A stretch of 61,051 nucleotides of DNA from Chloroflexota bacterium (GCA_019239775.1 JAFAZN010000002.1:1-61051); one strand, 5' to 3'; shown: positions 26,580 through 35,930, counted from the first letter of the stretch. The notes: generated by a model not told the origin, from the letters alone. Numbers and translations: made by a program.

Positions 26580-28721
26580 TCAGTCGTTGTCGGACGCGTC
26601 GGTGTCCTTGGGCACGAAGTGCCACAGCATCGACGTGCCAGCACCCTGCTCGATCGCGATGCCGTACTGCGCTCCAGTCACGGCCGAGCCAGGAAACTGT
26701 TTCGCCCCGTTGGCGCAATCTCCGGGCGCCGGATCGCAGCGGAAACCGCCAACTGCGCCGGAGTCCTTGGTGAAGAATCCGCCGAAGTCAACCAACCACA
26801 TCGACTTGCCGTTTGGCGCAAATTTCAGATCGAGCGGTCCCAAAAAGCCGCCCGTATTCAAGTTTGGCCAACCACCCGGTTGTTTCTTGTTGTGCGCGAA
26901 GACTTTCTGCACGGTCCCGACATACGCGCCCGTGCTGGTGGTCTCTACCTTGAGCCGACGGACATCCTTGCCGACTCTGGCCGCGGGCACGCTGCCGAGT
27001 GGGAACTCCAGGTTTCCAAAGCCGGCAAAGAAGAAGTTGTGCACCAGCTCCGAGCCGCCGAAGTCGGCGTTTTCGCTGACGTCGATCCCATCGGCGGAGA
27101 TATCGACGGTCGCCAGCGAAATGCCGGGGACGAACTCCGCGTCGATGGCTTGATCGACCAGGTCACCCTCGCGGAACAGGTGGCCCTTCGGATCCTCCAG
27201 GTAGTTAAAGATCGCCGCTTGGCCAACGATTGCCTGCGCTGGCTGCGTAGGCGATCGCAGACTCTGGTTGCCCGTGAAGGCGCCAGCGTCACCCGCCAAC
27301 TGGTTGTTGCCGAGACCGAACTGCGGATCGGCGGTTGCGAAGAAATTGACTTGATTTGGCCAACCCCAGTTGCGCGGCGGCGTCCCGTTCACTTCGAATG
27401 GCCATACGTCATCACCACCATTGGCGAGCGGACGTTGCCCGCGCACATCGACGTCGTTGTTGGTGAGCACCAGCTCGCCGCCCACGGCCGGGACGTCTTT
27501 CGGGGCGACGACCATGCCGTACGGGTTGCGGAAGCCCCAACCGGTCAGCCGAAGTGTTGAGTTGGTTCCGTCAGAGTTGATCGACGCATCAGCACGAATC
27601 GCCTCCGTCGAGCCACTGCACGGCAGCGTGCCACGCACGATGTGGCCACCATTCGGGCCGAGCGTGCCGTCTACAAGCGGCGCACCGCCCGGGAGGTTCT
27701 TCACCGATCGCTTGTATCCCATCGTGAAGGGGAAGAACCGTTCACCCGCCGGCGTGAGCTCGATATCGAAGCATGGAATGTCGCCGAGCCCTTCGCCATC
27801 GACGGTGCCGCTATTGGTCGTCGTGCCCTGCTCGAACTCCACCCACGTATGCCCATCTTCCTGGAAGAAGACGAAGGCATCGTTCTGGTGGTCGCCTTCA
27901 GATGGCAAGTTCGCGATCAGCGCAACGCGTTCACCTGTCCGCGGATTGACGCGGTGGATCCGGCCGGCGGAGAAGCTCGGACCCGATCGGGCGCCTTCCG
28001 GACCGCCCGAGAAGTCGTCAGCATAGAGGAAGCCATCGTGGAAGCTGAGACCGTCGATGTTTACGCCGAAATCGCCGAATTCGGGATGTGGTCCGCCGTT
28101 GGACCCAGCGTTGGACACGCCACCACTGACGGTCCGTATCTCCGTGCAAGTGCCGTCTTTGCCAACGGCGAGTTCGTAGATGCCAGCCTTGTTCTCTTCG
28201 GTAACGATCGGCCCGTGGGATGGATCGAGGTTTTCCGGGCCTGTGACCGTGTTATTGAAGCCTCCGGGCGCGGTTGCAACATACAGTCCACCACCCTCGA
28301 GGACCTTCGTGCCGAACGTCATCGCGGCCACGTTGCCAGGAATCAGATACGGCGCCTTCGGCGGCTGCGCGTATGGTCCACGCGGATCGAGCCCGCGGCC
28401 GAAGCAGGCTATCTGGAGCTTGAATTGATCCGGGAATTCGAGGGCAACATTCGACGGATCCGGTTTGGTACCACCCGCCGTGGGATACAGGCTCGTGCGA
28501 GCCTGCGTCGCCTGCGCCGCGCTGAGCGCCGCTGGATGGAACACGGGCAGATAACCGGCTGCGCCGTCGTAGCCGTCACGGTAAACGGACTCGTTGTCGT
28601 CGTTGTTGATGGAAGCGCCACTGTCAGGGACAGCAGCCGAAGTAGACGAGCCGAGCAGTCCCACAGCCACGGAGACCGATGCGGCCAACGCGAGCCAATG
28701 GGGTCGGGACTGGAAAAGCAC
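26580..28721 (-). CDS. Exported glucose/sorbosone-dehydrogenase-like beta-propeller protein
   Basis: A 713-residue protein starting at GTG 28721 with GGGAGG nearby. It has a signal peptide (LALAASVSVAVGLLGSSTSA). The body has propeller-type motifs resembling PQQ-dependent soluble sugar dehydrogenases: LTGWGFRNPYGMVVAP, LVLTNNDVDVRG, NWGWPNQVN and DLKFAPNGKSMWLVDFGG. It would act outside the cytoplasmic membrane. Several scattered Cys could form disulfides. Catalysis is not proven, as many members of this fold lack known activity. Confidence 0.75.
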   Translation of the reverse strand: MLFQSRPHWLALAASVSVAVGLLGSSTSAAVPDSGASINNDDNESVYRDGYDGAAGYLPVFHPAALSAAQATQARTSLYPTAGGTKPDPSNVALEFPDQFKLQIACFGRGLDPRGPYAQPPKAPYLIPGNVAAMTFGTKVLEGGGLYVATAPGGFNNTVTGPENLDPSHGPIVTEENKAGIYELAVGKDGTCTEIRTVSGGVSNAGSNGGPHPEFGDFGVNIDGLSFHDGFLYADDFSGGPEGARSGPSFSAGRIHRVNPRTGERVALIANLPSEGDHQNDAFVFFQEDGHTWVEFEQGTTTNSGTVDGEGLGDIPCFDIELTPAGERFFPFTMGYKRSVKNLPGGAPLVDGTLGPNGGHIVRGTLPCSGSTEAIRADASINSDGTNSTLRLTGWGFRNPYGMVVAPKDVPAVGGELVLTNNDVDVRGQRPLANGGDDVWPFEVNGTPPRNWGWPNQVNFFATADPQFGLGNNQLAGDAGAFTGNQSLRSPTQPAQAIVGQAAIFNYLEDPKGHLFREGDLVDQAIDAEFVPGISLATVDISADGIDVSENADFGGSELVHNFFFAGFGNLEFPLGSVPAARVGKDVRRLKVETTSTGAYVGTVQKVFAHNKKQPGGWPNLNTGGFLGPLDLKFAPNGKSMWLVDFGGFFTKDSGAVGGFRCDPAPGDCANGAKQFPGSAVTGAQYGIAIEQGAGTSMLWHFVPKDTDASDND

Positions 28722-28765
28722 TTGCCATACCTCCCACCCAGGACAATAAAAGCAAGGAAAGCCGA

Positions 28766-28800
28766 GTTCTCGGTTCTCGGTTCTCGGTTCTCGGTCTTCG
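28766..28800. repeat. Heptanucleotide tandem repeat (GTTCTCG)4 plus variant
   Basis: Four perfect copies of GTTCTCG (28766-28793) followed by one variant GTCTTCG lie in the leader of the gene starting at 28721. On the transcribed strand the unit is CGAGAAC, and the flanking CTCGG can pair with any of the CCGAG copies, so alternative hairpins are possible. Confidence 0.8.
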
Positions 28801-28830
28801 GAAAGCCCCTCCCTTCTTTCTTGTTATCAG

Positions 28831-28842
28831 TCCGTTAACGGA
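28831..28842. promoter_or_regulatory. 12-bp perfect palindrome TCCGTTAACGGA
   Basis: An uninterrupted palindrome between the amidohydrolase stop (28895) and the sugar-dehydrogenase-like start (28721). It has the form of a dimeric regulator site. No regulator gene is adjacent; the TetR gene at 32257 is the nearest candidate. Confidence 0.35.
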
Positions 28843-28894
28843 GTTTAGCCGACCGTTGCAATGGGTGGTGCGGCGAGTTTGAGGCGAGGCTCGA

Positions 28895-30505
28895 CTAGCG
28901 AGGACCGCGCGTGTAGCCCTGGCCGCGCACAACACGGCCGGGGCGGGCATCCGTGTGCTGACCATCCTCGAGGACCTGCACGCCGTTGACAAACACGTGC
29001 TGGACTCCAGTCGCGTACTGGTGTGGAGCATCGTACGTAGCATGGTCCCGGATGGAGGCCGGATCGAAAACGACGACGTCGGCGTAAAAGCCTTCGCTCA
29101 GCCGCCCACGCCGGTCGAGCCCGAGGTTCTCCGCTGGAAATGACGACAACCGGCGAACTGCCTCCTCCAACCGGACGGCGCCTTCCTCACGCACGTACTT
29201 GCCTAACACGCGCGCAAAACTACCGTACGCGCGTGGATGCGTGCTGGTCTTGAGGAAGATCCCCTCCGCCGCCAACGAGCCCGCATCCGAACAGAACGCC
29301 ACCCATGGCAGTGCCACGGCTTTGCGCACGTTGTCCTCGGACATCGTGAAAAACACACACTGGACTCGACTGTCGTCCTCGACAACCAGGTCCATGATGG
29401 TGTCCTCGACCGATGTCCCGCGCACTGCCGCCACCTCCGCCACCGTCTTACCGGTCAGATTCCTCAGCGAGGGATTGCGAAAACCCACGAGCAGGATCTT
29501 CTCGGCGCTGAGAAACTCATTGTCAGTCGCAGCAATGGACAGTTCTTCGCGGAGGCGTTTACGCACAGAGGGATCGCGCAAGCGGGCCACCCATGCGCGG
29601 TGGCCGCCCTCCTGGACCCAACCAGGCATGGTGGAATCCAGTCCGGTGGATGAGGCGTGATAGGTGTACACGTCCGCGGTGATGCGTTGACCACTCCGCC
29701 GTGCGGCCTCGATGCGCTCGATGGCCTGGTCCAGTTTGGGCCAGTTGGACGGGCCGGAGGCTTTGAAGTGCCAGACCTCCGCAGGCGCACCGGACCGTTC
29801 GGAGATCGAGATCAGCTCCTCGAGCGCTTCCAGCAACTGTTTGCTTTCGTTGCGGATATGCGAGATATACATCCCGCCGTACTCGGCGGCGACCTCCGAT
29901 AAGGCCGTCAGCTCATCGGTCCCCGCGAATTGCGCTGGCGCATAGATCAAGGATGAACCAACGCCGAGCCCGCCGTCTTGCATCGCTTCGCGCATCAGGC
30001 CGCGCATGTGGTCCAGCTCTCGGCTTTCTGGCGGCCGGTTCACGTAGCCCACTTCGTGAATGCGGAGTGTTGTCGCGCCAACGAAAGAAGCCACGTTGCA
30101 AGAGATGCCGCGCCGGACCAACCACTGCAAGCCCTCGTCGAGCGAGGTCCAGTCGATATCGTAGTTGACCTCACTCTGGCGCTCGCGCAAGTTCGCTTTC
30201 ATCTCGGGATTCAGCGGTCCAAGTGAGGAACCCTCGCCGAAGACCTCCAGCGTCACACCCTGATGGATGTCGCTCTGCGAACGGCCATCGGCAACCAGCG
30301 ACTCCGTGGCCCAGCTGAGCATGTTGATGAAGCCGGGGGCAACCACGCGACCGGTCGCGTCCAACTCGAGATTGCCGTGGCCGTCAAACCTTCCAATCGC
30401 CGCAATGGCATCACCCTGTATAGCCAGGTCACCTTGTGTTGGTGGCGCGCCGGTTCCGTCGCAAATAGTCCCATTGCGGATGACCGTGTCGTAAACGACC
30501 GTCAT
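28895..30505 (-). CDS. D-aminoacylase-like amidohydrolase with altered metal motif
   Basis: A 536-residue member of the N-acyl-D-amino-acid deacylase group. It keeps GTICDGTGAPPTQGDLAI, ISHIRNE, VWHFKASG and FCSDAG, but the usual N-terminal HxH after APGFI is replaced (APGFINMLSWATE) and the region that carries the Cys ligand in characterised D-aminoacylases reads EVFGEGSSLGP. I recall this variant as a recurring subgroup. A one-metal centre is possible. Start ATG 30505 shares one base with the stop of the hydroxylase gene (TAATG), so the two are coupled. Confidence 0.83.
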   Translation of the reverse strand: MTVVYDTVIRNGTICDGTGAPPTQGDLAIQGDAIAAIGRFDGHGNLELDATGRVVAPGFINMLSWATESLVADGRSQSDIHQGVTLEVFGEGSSLGPLNPEMKANLRERQSEVNYDIDWTSLDEGLQWLVRRGISCNVASFVGATTLRIHEVGYVNRPPESRELDHMRGLMREAMQDGGLGVGSSLIYAPAQFAGTDELTALSEVAAEYGGMYISHIRNESKQLLEALEELISISERSGAPAEVWHFKASGPSNWPKLDQAIERIEAARRSGQRITADVYTYHASSTGLDSTMPGWVQEGGHRAWVARLRDPSVRKRLREELSIAATDNEFLSAEKILLVGFRNPSLRNLTGKTVAEVAAVRGTSVEDTIMDLVVEDDSRVQCVFFTMSEDNVRKAVALPWVAFCSDAGSLAAEGIFLKTSTHPRAYGSFARVLGKYVREEGAVRLEEAVRRLSSFPAENLGLDRRGRLSEGFYADVVVFDPASIRDHATYDAPHQYATGVQHVFVNGVQVLEDGQHTDARPGRVVRGQGYTRGPR

Positions 30506-32157
30506 TACTGTCCGGCTACACGTTCGATCATCGCCGTCGTATCCGACGGCAGCATGTCACCCGCCCAGACCACGTACTGGTCCGGGCGCACCAGCACCAG
30601 ATGCGCACTGTATGCTTCACGTCCGTCGGCGTAACTGTCACGGACCACTTTTAGTGGCATGTGGCGTTCGTTCGCGGCGGACTCCAGCGTGCGAACAGCA
30701 GTGTCGTCGGCGTCCAGAGCCAACAGGGTGAACCCGTCCGAGAGCTCTTCGTACACATTCCGACCGTTGCTGAGTTGCCGGGGAGCGAGGTGGTGTCCCG
30801 CCTCTGCGCGCAAGGACATGCGCCCATGAATACTGCACACGCCACCTGCGGGTCCCATCACGACGGATGAGCCCTCGTAGTGCGGCTCATAGCTCTGCGG
30901 CCGCACGGTCCGCGTTGCCCCATACTCCGCCCAGGCACGTTCAAACTCCGCGCGATCCCTGTCCGGGTTGTAACGCTCCAGCCATCGCCGATCCTGGTCG
31001 ATACCGCCGGCGATCATCACCTCGCCAGTTTCTTGGAAGATGGGCCGCCGCTCCTGGTCGTAGGAATCCAGCAACCGCTGGCCACCCCAACCCTGCAACG
31101 TTGCAGCCAACTTCCAGCCCAGGTTGACCGCGTCCTCCAGGCCTGTGTTCAGTCCAAAACCACCGTACGGCGGATGCTGGTGGCAGGCATCACCGGCGAT
31201 GAACGTGCGACCCAGCCTGTACTGGCTGGCGACCATCACCCGCAGGTCCCAGAAACCGATGTGGTCAAACTCCGCATTGAAGCTGAAGCCGGCCGCCTCA
31301 TGAAGCAGTCCGAGAAAATCGAAGTTGTCGGGCGTGGCATCACGCGGAACCGGCGCGTGGAAGAAGAAGCCCTCGCCAACATCGATACGTCCGAAGAACT
31401 GCCAATAGCCTTGCAGCTCCGGCTTCATCACGCGATACGTAGTGGACGGTGGGAATTTGTTGAGAAACTCGTGCAATTCCTTTGAGCGGAATACTGCCAG
31501 CACCATGCGTTGATCGAAGTTGCGTCCGCCACGATCGATCCCCATACTCTGCCGCACCAGCGACTTGCCACCGTCGCAACCCACCACATACTTGGCACGC
31601 AGCGTTTGACCTGACGCATCCCGGTTGATCTGCTGCTCGGTATCGGCCGACCAACTGTAAAACGCGTCCTCGGAGACGTTGGAGGAGACGATTGTCAGGT
31701 TGGCAGTCTCTTCGTCTTGTTCAACGCGAATTGCGGTCTGGCCGAAGCGTGTTTCCACCGACGGGAGCTGTTTCAACCGATTACGCAGGACCGCTTCCGT
31801 GCAGTACTGCGGCAGCCGCTCGTTGGCTTGAAAGTAGAAATCGCGCACCGCCGAGCCGCGCCCGCTGAACGCCTGCCCCGCGTGGAAGTACGGGCTGGTG
31901 AGGTCGCGATACACCGTCACTCCGCCGATTGGATAGCCCGGCGGCATCACCCGGGCGGCACGCAGCTCATCCACACAGTGCCAGAAGTAGAAGTGCTCGA
32001 GCGTCCGATTGGTCAGGCTTTGACCTTTCGGAATGGGCTGCGGACTGAGGTGTCGCTCGACGAGCACCGTCGAAACGCCGCGCTGGCCCAGCTCCACCGC
32101 CAGGCCGACCCCCACGGGCCCGCCGCCAACAATGGCGACATCGTAGGTACGTTCCAA
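30505..32157 (-). CDS. FAD-dependent aromatic hydroxylase (MhpA/PheA type)
   Basis: A 550-residue flavoprotein monooxygenase starting at TTG 32157 with AAAGGT upstream. It has VAIVGGGPVGVGLAVELGQRG for FAD, the DG motif in VVGCDGGKSLVRQSMG, and GDACHQHPPYGGFGLNTGLEDAVNLGWKLA, characteristic of the phenol/3-(3-hydroxyphenyl)propionate hydroxylase group; a thioredoxin-like C-terminal domain is plausible. It is the first gene of an operon with the amidohydrolase and is divergent from a TetR gene across 99 bp. Confidence 0.88.
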   Translation of the reverse strand: MERTYDVAIVGGGPVGVGLAVELGQRGVSTVLVERHLSPQPIPKGQSLTNRTLEHFYFWHCVDELRAARVMPPGYPIGGVTVYRDLTSPYFHAGQAFSGRGSAVRDFYFQANERLPQYCTEAVLRNRLKQLPSVETRFGQTAIRVEQDEETANLTIVSSNVSEDAFYSWSADTEQQINRDASGQTLRAKYVVGCDGGKSLVRQSMGIDRGGRNFDQRMVLAVFRSKELHEFLNKFPPSTTYRVMKPELQGYWQFFGRIDVGEGFFFHAPVPRDATPDNFDFLGLLHEAAGFSFNAEFDHIGFWDLRVMVASQYRLGRTFIAGDACHQHPPYGGFGLNTGLEDAVNLGWKLAATLQGWGGQRLLDSYDQERRPIFQETGEVMIAGGIDQDRRWLERYNPDRDRAEFERAWAEYGATRTVRPQSYEPHYEGSSVVMGPAGGVCSIHGRMSLRAEAGHHLAPRQLSNGRNVYEELSDGFTLLALDADDTAVRTLESAANERHMPLKVVRDSYADGREAYSAHLVLVRPDQYVVWAGDMLPSDTTAMIERVAGQ

Positions 32158-32256
32158 AGTTCTACCTTTGTAAGTTCTTTCTAGAAGAAGTATTTCTGTT
32201 TCTGTCCAGGGTAGTCGGGCGTAACAATACCACACCGTATAGAATGTCGCAGTAAC

Positions 32257-32856
32257 GTGGAGACCGCGCTCGGACCAAGGGCCCGCACTACAGGACGTCC
32301 CCGCTCCGTCCACATCGATGACCTGGTGCTCAAAGCCGCGCTGCGCCACCTTGCCGAGCGCGGCTATGCAGGCATGTCGGTCAACGCCATCGCGGCGGAG
32401 CTCGGCGTAAGCAAACCGACGATTTACCTGCGCTGGCCATCGAAGATCGATCTTGCCACGGCAGCGGTGGCTTCCCTGTATGTCGATCAGCCGGACACCA
32501 CCACTGGCGACATCAGAGCTGACCTCATCGCGCATCTGAAAAGCGTGAAGCGCGTGCACGATATCGTCGGTATCGGCCTGGTCGGCGGCATGCTGGCGGC
32601 GCAGCGCGACAATCCCGAGCTGATCGCGGCTTTCCGCGAGCGCGCCGTGCGCCCCAGCCGCCAGCGCGCTCGACGCATCTTGCAATCGGGCATCCGTCAG
32701 GGCGTGATCCGGGCTGACGCCGACGTACACGCCGCCGTGGACATGCTGGTGGGGGCGAGCTACGCGGCGTTTGTGGCGGGCGATGATCGGGTGTTCGACG
32801 CGGAGTCCGTGGTGGATACCTTGCTTGCGGGCTTGAGGTCGGCCAGCATATCGTGA
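32257..32856 (+). CDS. TetR-family transcriptional regulator
   Basis: The 199-residue protein has the TetR N-terminal helix-turn-helix (LAERGYAGMSVNAIAAELG then VSKPTIYLRWPSK) and a helical ligand-binding C-terminal domain. GTG 32257 lies 11 nt after TATAGAAT (32238-32245). The 8-bp palindrome TTCTAGAA in the divergent spacer could be its operator, so it probably controls the hydroxylase/amidohydrolase operon as well as itself (inference). Confidence 0.87.
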   Translation: METALGPRARTTGRPRSVHIDDLVLKAALRHLAERGYAGMSVNAIAAELGVSKPTIYLRWPSKIDLATAAVASLYVDQPDTTTGDIRADLIAHLKSVKRVHDIVGIGLVGGMLAAQRDNPELIAAFRERAVRPSRQRARRILQSGIRQGVIRADADVHAAVDMLVGASYAAFVAGDDRVFDAESVVDTLLAGLRSASIS

Positions 32857-32890
32857 CTGGTCGGTACAGAATCTAGCGGGAGGGGTGGCG

Positions 32891-34570
32891 ATGGCAACAC
32901 TGACGCGGCGAGCGTTGATGCTTAGAGCGGGTGAGGCATCAGCCATTGGTCTCGCGATTCCGCTGTTAGCCGCCTGCAGCACACTGCTGCCAGCGGCAAG
33001 TGGCGGCCAATCCGCCACGGGCGGCGGAGCCAAGTCTGGCAAGGTCAACCTGCCCAGCTACGTGCAGATCCAGGACGGACCGAAAGCAGACCTTGCACCA
33101 CGCGCGGACGGCGTGGATGCCGGCTATTTCACGTTCCCCCAAACGCCATTCAAGTCGGTCAAGCAAAAGACGGGGAACGGAGAAGACGTCACGCTGATGA
33201 CGAACCTCATCCAGGGTGCGGTGGTAGCCCTGGAGCAGAACCCGGCGTGGCAGGCAGTCAATGCTGACATGGGGTTGACCGTGCGCCAGCGCCTGTACGG
33301 CTCTGGCGATTATCGCAACGGTCTGGCAACGACTATCGCCGGCGGCGATCTGCCTGACACCATCTACAACCCACCCCAGAAATACATTCCGAATCTCCCG
33401 GCCTTCCTGCAGACACAATGCGCGGACCTGACACCACACTTAGCAGGCGACGCCGTGAAGGACTACCCGAATCTCGCCAATATTCCAACACCGTGTTGGG
33501 CGGAGACGGTCCTGAACGGGGCTATTTACGGCGTACCGGTGCCCCGCGCACCATTCCTCAACGCCTTTCTGGTGCGGCAGGACCTGGTAGATCAGGCGCA
33601 GCTGAAGCTGCCGACCTCCGCCGACGAGTTCAAGACGTTTCTCATCACGTTGACAAAAGCGCAGCAGAACCAGTTCGGCCTGGCCTCCGCAGGCTTTTTC
33701 GGACTCGCTCCGCAGTCACCCCTACTGATGGTCTTCGGCGCGCCCAACAACTGGCGCCTGGACTCCAACGGGAAACTGGTCAAAGACTATGAATCCGATG
33801 AGTATCGTGCGGCGGTAGGGTTTGCACGCGACTTGTGGTCGGCTGGCGCCTGGCATCCAGACTCGAAGACGTTGACGGGCACTACCCTGTCAACCGCGCT
33901 GCGCGGTGGCCAGGCCGTGGTCGCCTCTCACTCGTTCGGCGCCTTGATTGCGCAGTGGTCCTTGTTGGCAGCCGAGAATCCAGCGGCGCGCTTGCGCGTG
34001 ATTCATCCATTCTCCGCGGACGGAAAAACGAAGCCGATCTACCACACCGGTCCGAGCAATTTCGGCATCAGCTTTGTGAAAAAGGGCAGCGACGACCGCG
34101 TCAAGCTTCTGTTGCGCGTGCTCAACTACATCGCTTCGCCATTCGGCAGTCAGGAATACACGCTGCTGAATTATGGCGTCGAGGGAGTGCACTTCAATCG
34201 CGACGCCAACGGTGTGCCGGCCCTGACGGATAAAGGCCGAGCGGAAGTCTTGAGCACGTGGAAGTACATCACCAATAACCCGCAGGTGCTGTTCTCACCT
34301 GACCGGAGTATGGAGTACGCGACTGACATCCAGACGGATGAAAAAGCCATGGCGGATGTGGCCATTCCAGATCCAACCCTGGGCTACTTCTCGCCAACGT
34401 TCGCAGCCCAGCAGGCGCTGCTCGATCAGGCGATGAACGACGGCGTAAACGATATCGTCGTAGGACGTTCGGCGCTGAGCGACCTCGACGGACTGGTTAC
34501 CGCGTGGCGCACCAACGGCGGAGACAAATCGCGAGGCGAATACCAGGACGCCCTGGCCGCCGCGCGTTAG
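32891..34570 (+). CDS. ABC sugar-type substrate-binding lipoprotein (family 1)
   Basis: The 559-residue precursor has TRRALMLRAGEASAIG and the lipobox LLAAC near residue 30. The mature region shows the extracellular solute-binding family 1 pattern, including GGDLPDTIYN and GAIYGVPVPRAPFLN. No permease or ATPase neighbours are present. ATG 32891 is preferred, with GGGAGGGG a few bases upstream; GTG 32885 is in the same frame. The last 4 bp overlap the convergent MerR gene. Confidence 0.87.
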   Translation: MATLTRRALMLRAGEASAIGLAIPLLAACSTLLPAASGGQSATGGGAKSGKVNLPSYVQIQDGPKADLAPRADGVDAGYFTFPQTPFKSVKQKTGNGEDVTLMTNLIQGAVVALEQNPAWQAVNADMGLTVRQRLYGSGDYRNGLATTIAGGDLPDTIYNPPQKYIPNLPAFLQTQCADLTPHLAGDAVKDYPNLANIPTPCWAETVLNGAIYGVPVPRAPFLNAFLVRQDLVDQAQLKLPTSADEFKTFLITLTKAQQNQFGLASAGFFGLAPQSPLLMVFGAPNNWRLDSNGKLVKDYESDEYRAAVGFARDLWSAGAWHPDSKTLTGTTLSTALRGGQAVVASHSFGALIAQWSLLAAENPAARLRVIHPFSADGKTKPIYHTGPSNFGISFVKKGSDDRVKLLLRVLNYIASPFGSQEYTLLNYGVEGVHFNRDANGVPALTDKGRAEVLSTWKYITNNPQVLFSPDRSMEYATDIQTDEKAMADVAIPDPTLGYFSPTFAAQQALLDQAMNDGVNDIVVGRSALSDLDGLVTAWRTNGGDKSRGEYQDALAAAR

Positions 34571-35010
34571 ACCCTCACGTCGGCCGGGATCACGGCGCAG
34601 ATGCCAAGCGGATCGCACGTGGCAGGATCGATCTCGGCCCCACGTTCGGCGAGCTGTGCCAGCTCCTGCTCTAGCCGCTGAAGCTCGCGAATGCGTTCTT
34701 GCACCTCTGCGCGATGATGCTCGAGCAGGCCCACAACGTGGCTGCAAGGCGGTGAACCGCCATCGCGAATCCGGATGACTTCACGAATCTCCGCGAGCGT
34801 CAGTCCCATACTCTGAGCAGCGCGGATAAACGCCAGCCGCGGCAACGTGCTGGCATCGTAGGTGCGATAGCCTGTCGTTGTACGGTCCGCAGCCGGCAGC
34901 AGTCCGGCCTTCTCGTAGTACCGCAGCGCGGTGGTCGCCAGCCCACTGCGGACAGCCAGCTCGCCGATCCGCAGGCCGCCATCTGCTGAATGCTTGACCT
35001 TCGAGCGCAC
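34567..35010 (-). CDS. MerR-family metal-responsive regulator
   Basis: The 147-residue protein has the MerR winged helix (LRIGELAVRSGLATTALRYY, EKAGLLP, GYRTYD), a dimerisation helix, and Cys near residues 89, 132 and 138 (PPCSHVV; ATCDPLGIC). These match the positions of metal-binding Cys in Hg/Cd/Zn/Pb sensors, so it should sense a thiophilic metal. GTG 35010 is inferred; the open frame reaches 35049 but would run into the divergent gene. Its start lies inside the operator at 34994-35025, so autoregulation is likely. Confidence 0.87.
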   Translation of the reverse strand: MRSKVKHSADGGLRIGELAVRSGLATTALRYYEKAGLLPAADRTTTGYRTYDASTLPRLAFIRAAQSMGLTLAEIREVIRIRDGGSPPCSHVVGLLEHHRAEVQERIRELQRLEQELAQLAERGAEIDPATCDPLGICAVIPADVRV

Positions 35011-35025
35011 TCCAAGGTCTAGGAT
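34994..35025 (+). promoter_or_regulatory. MerR-type promoter with 20-bp spacer and operator dyad
   Basis: TTGACC (34994-34999) and TAGGAT (35020-35025) are separated by 20 bp, the over-long spacing that MerR regulators correct by twisting DNA. The spacer region carries the dyad GACCTTCGAG-CGCA-CTCCAAGGTC with a single mismatch. The transcription start should fall at about the ATG of the next gene (35031), giving a leaderless mRNA. Confidence 0.8.
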
Positions 35026-35030
35026 CCCAA

Positions 35031-35930
35031 ATGAGAGCGATGCTGGCAACGATTGGGAACCTCAACCGCGCACAGCACCGGCTGGCGCGCGATGTCATCG
35101 CCGCGTTCGTCGCGCTTGGCACGCTCGCCGTGGCCGTGTCCGCGGCTTCGGGCACGGCTGCCGATGGTCTTTCGGTCACGCTCACTACGCTGGCAAGTCA
35201 GGCAACCGCCTCGCTCGAGGCACTCGGCGCAACCCTGCCGCTCGGCTTCGCGTTTGGACTGGGTATGGCCGCGGCGGTCAACCCATGTGGCTTCGCCTTG
35301 CTGCCTACGTACCTGACCCTGTACCTGGGCACGGCTGCGCACGAGCACTTGCCGTGGCGTACCAACCTGCTCACATCGCTCAAAGTCAGTGCCGCCATGG
35401 CCGTCAGCTTCGTCGCGCTGTTCTCGCTCATGGGCGCGGTCCTTGGCGCGATCGGCGGCGTCGTCGGCGTCTGGTTGCCGTGGCTTAGCCTGGTCACGGG
35501 CGTGGTCCTGGTGTTCATCGGAGCGCGGCTGCTCACCGGCGCAACGCTCGCGCTCCCCCAGGCCGAACGACTGGCCGATCGTTTTGGCCCAGCCTCCAGG
35601 CGCACAAGTTTGGTCGGGTACGCCGCGTACGGAGTCGCCTTCGCGCTCAGCTCGCTCGGGTGTGCACTGCCATTGTTCCTGGCCGCGCTCGGCAGCGGGA
35701 TCGCGCTCGGCGGCGTTGCCGGTGCGCTCGGCCAACTGGTTCTGTACGGACTGGGTATGGGCGCAGTGGTATCGCTGCTTACGATTGTGTTCGGTGCCTG
35801 CGGACGCGGTGTGCTGATCCGCATCCGCACCATCAGTCGAGTTATTCAGCCACTCTCCGCATTGCTACTCGTACTCACTGGTGGGTATATCGTGTATTAC
35901 TGGCTCTCAGCTGGAGGACTGTTCGCATGA
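35031..35930 (+). CDS. CcdA/DsbD-like thiol electron-transfer membrane protein
   Basis: The 299-residue protein has an N-terminal hydrophobic segment and six or more further membrane helices. Two conserved redox Cys lie in the CcdA motifs AAVNPCGFALLP and SSLGCALPLFL. CcdA/DsbD proteins carry electrons from cytoplasmic thioredoxin to exported thiol proteins. Here the next gene, overlapping by ATGA, encodes a thioredoxin-like lipoprotein with selenocysteine, the obvious partner. The pair is controlled from a MerR-type promoter, so a role in metal (for example mercury) defence or redox repair outside the membrane is likely. Confidence 0.85.
   Translation: MRAMLATIGNLNRAQHRLARDVIAAFVALGTLAVAVSAASGTAADGLSVTLTTLASQATASLEALGATLPLGFAFGLGMAAAVNPCGFALLPTYLTLYLGTAAHEHLPWRTNLLTSLKVSAAMAVSFVALFSLMGAVLGAIGGVVGVWLPWLSLVTGVVLVFIGARLLTGATLALPQAERLADRFGPASRRTSLVGYAAYGVAFALSSLGCALPLFLAALGSGIALGGVAGALGQLVLYGLGMGAVVSLLTIVFGACGRGVLIRIRTISRVIQPLSALLLVLTGGYIVYYWLSAGGLFA

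Noticed and set aside
26538-27560. Long plus-strand frames opposite the sugar-dehydrogenase-like gene, also 27642-28838
   Set aside because: The minus strand has a signal peptide and conserved propeller motifs throughout; the plus-strand products show no domain.
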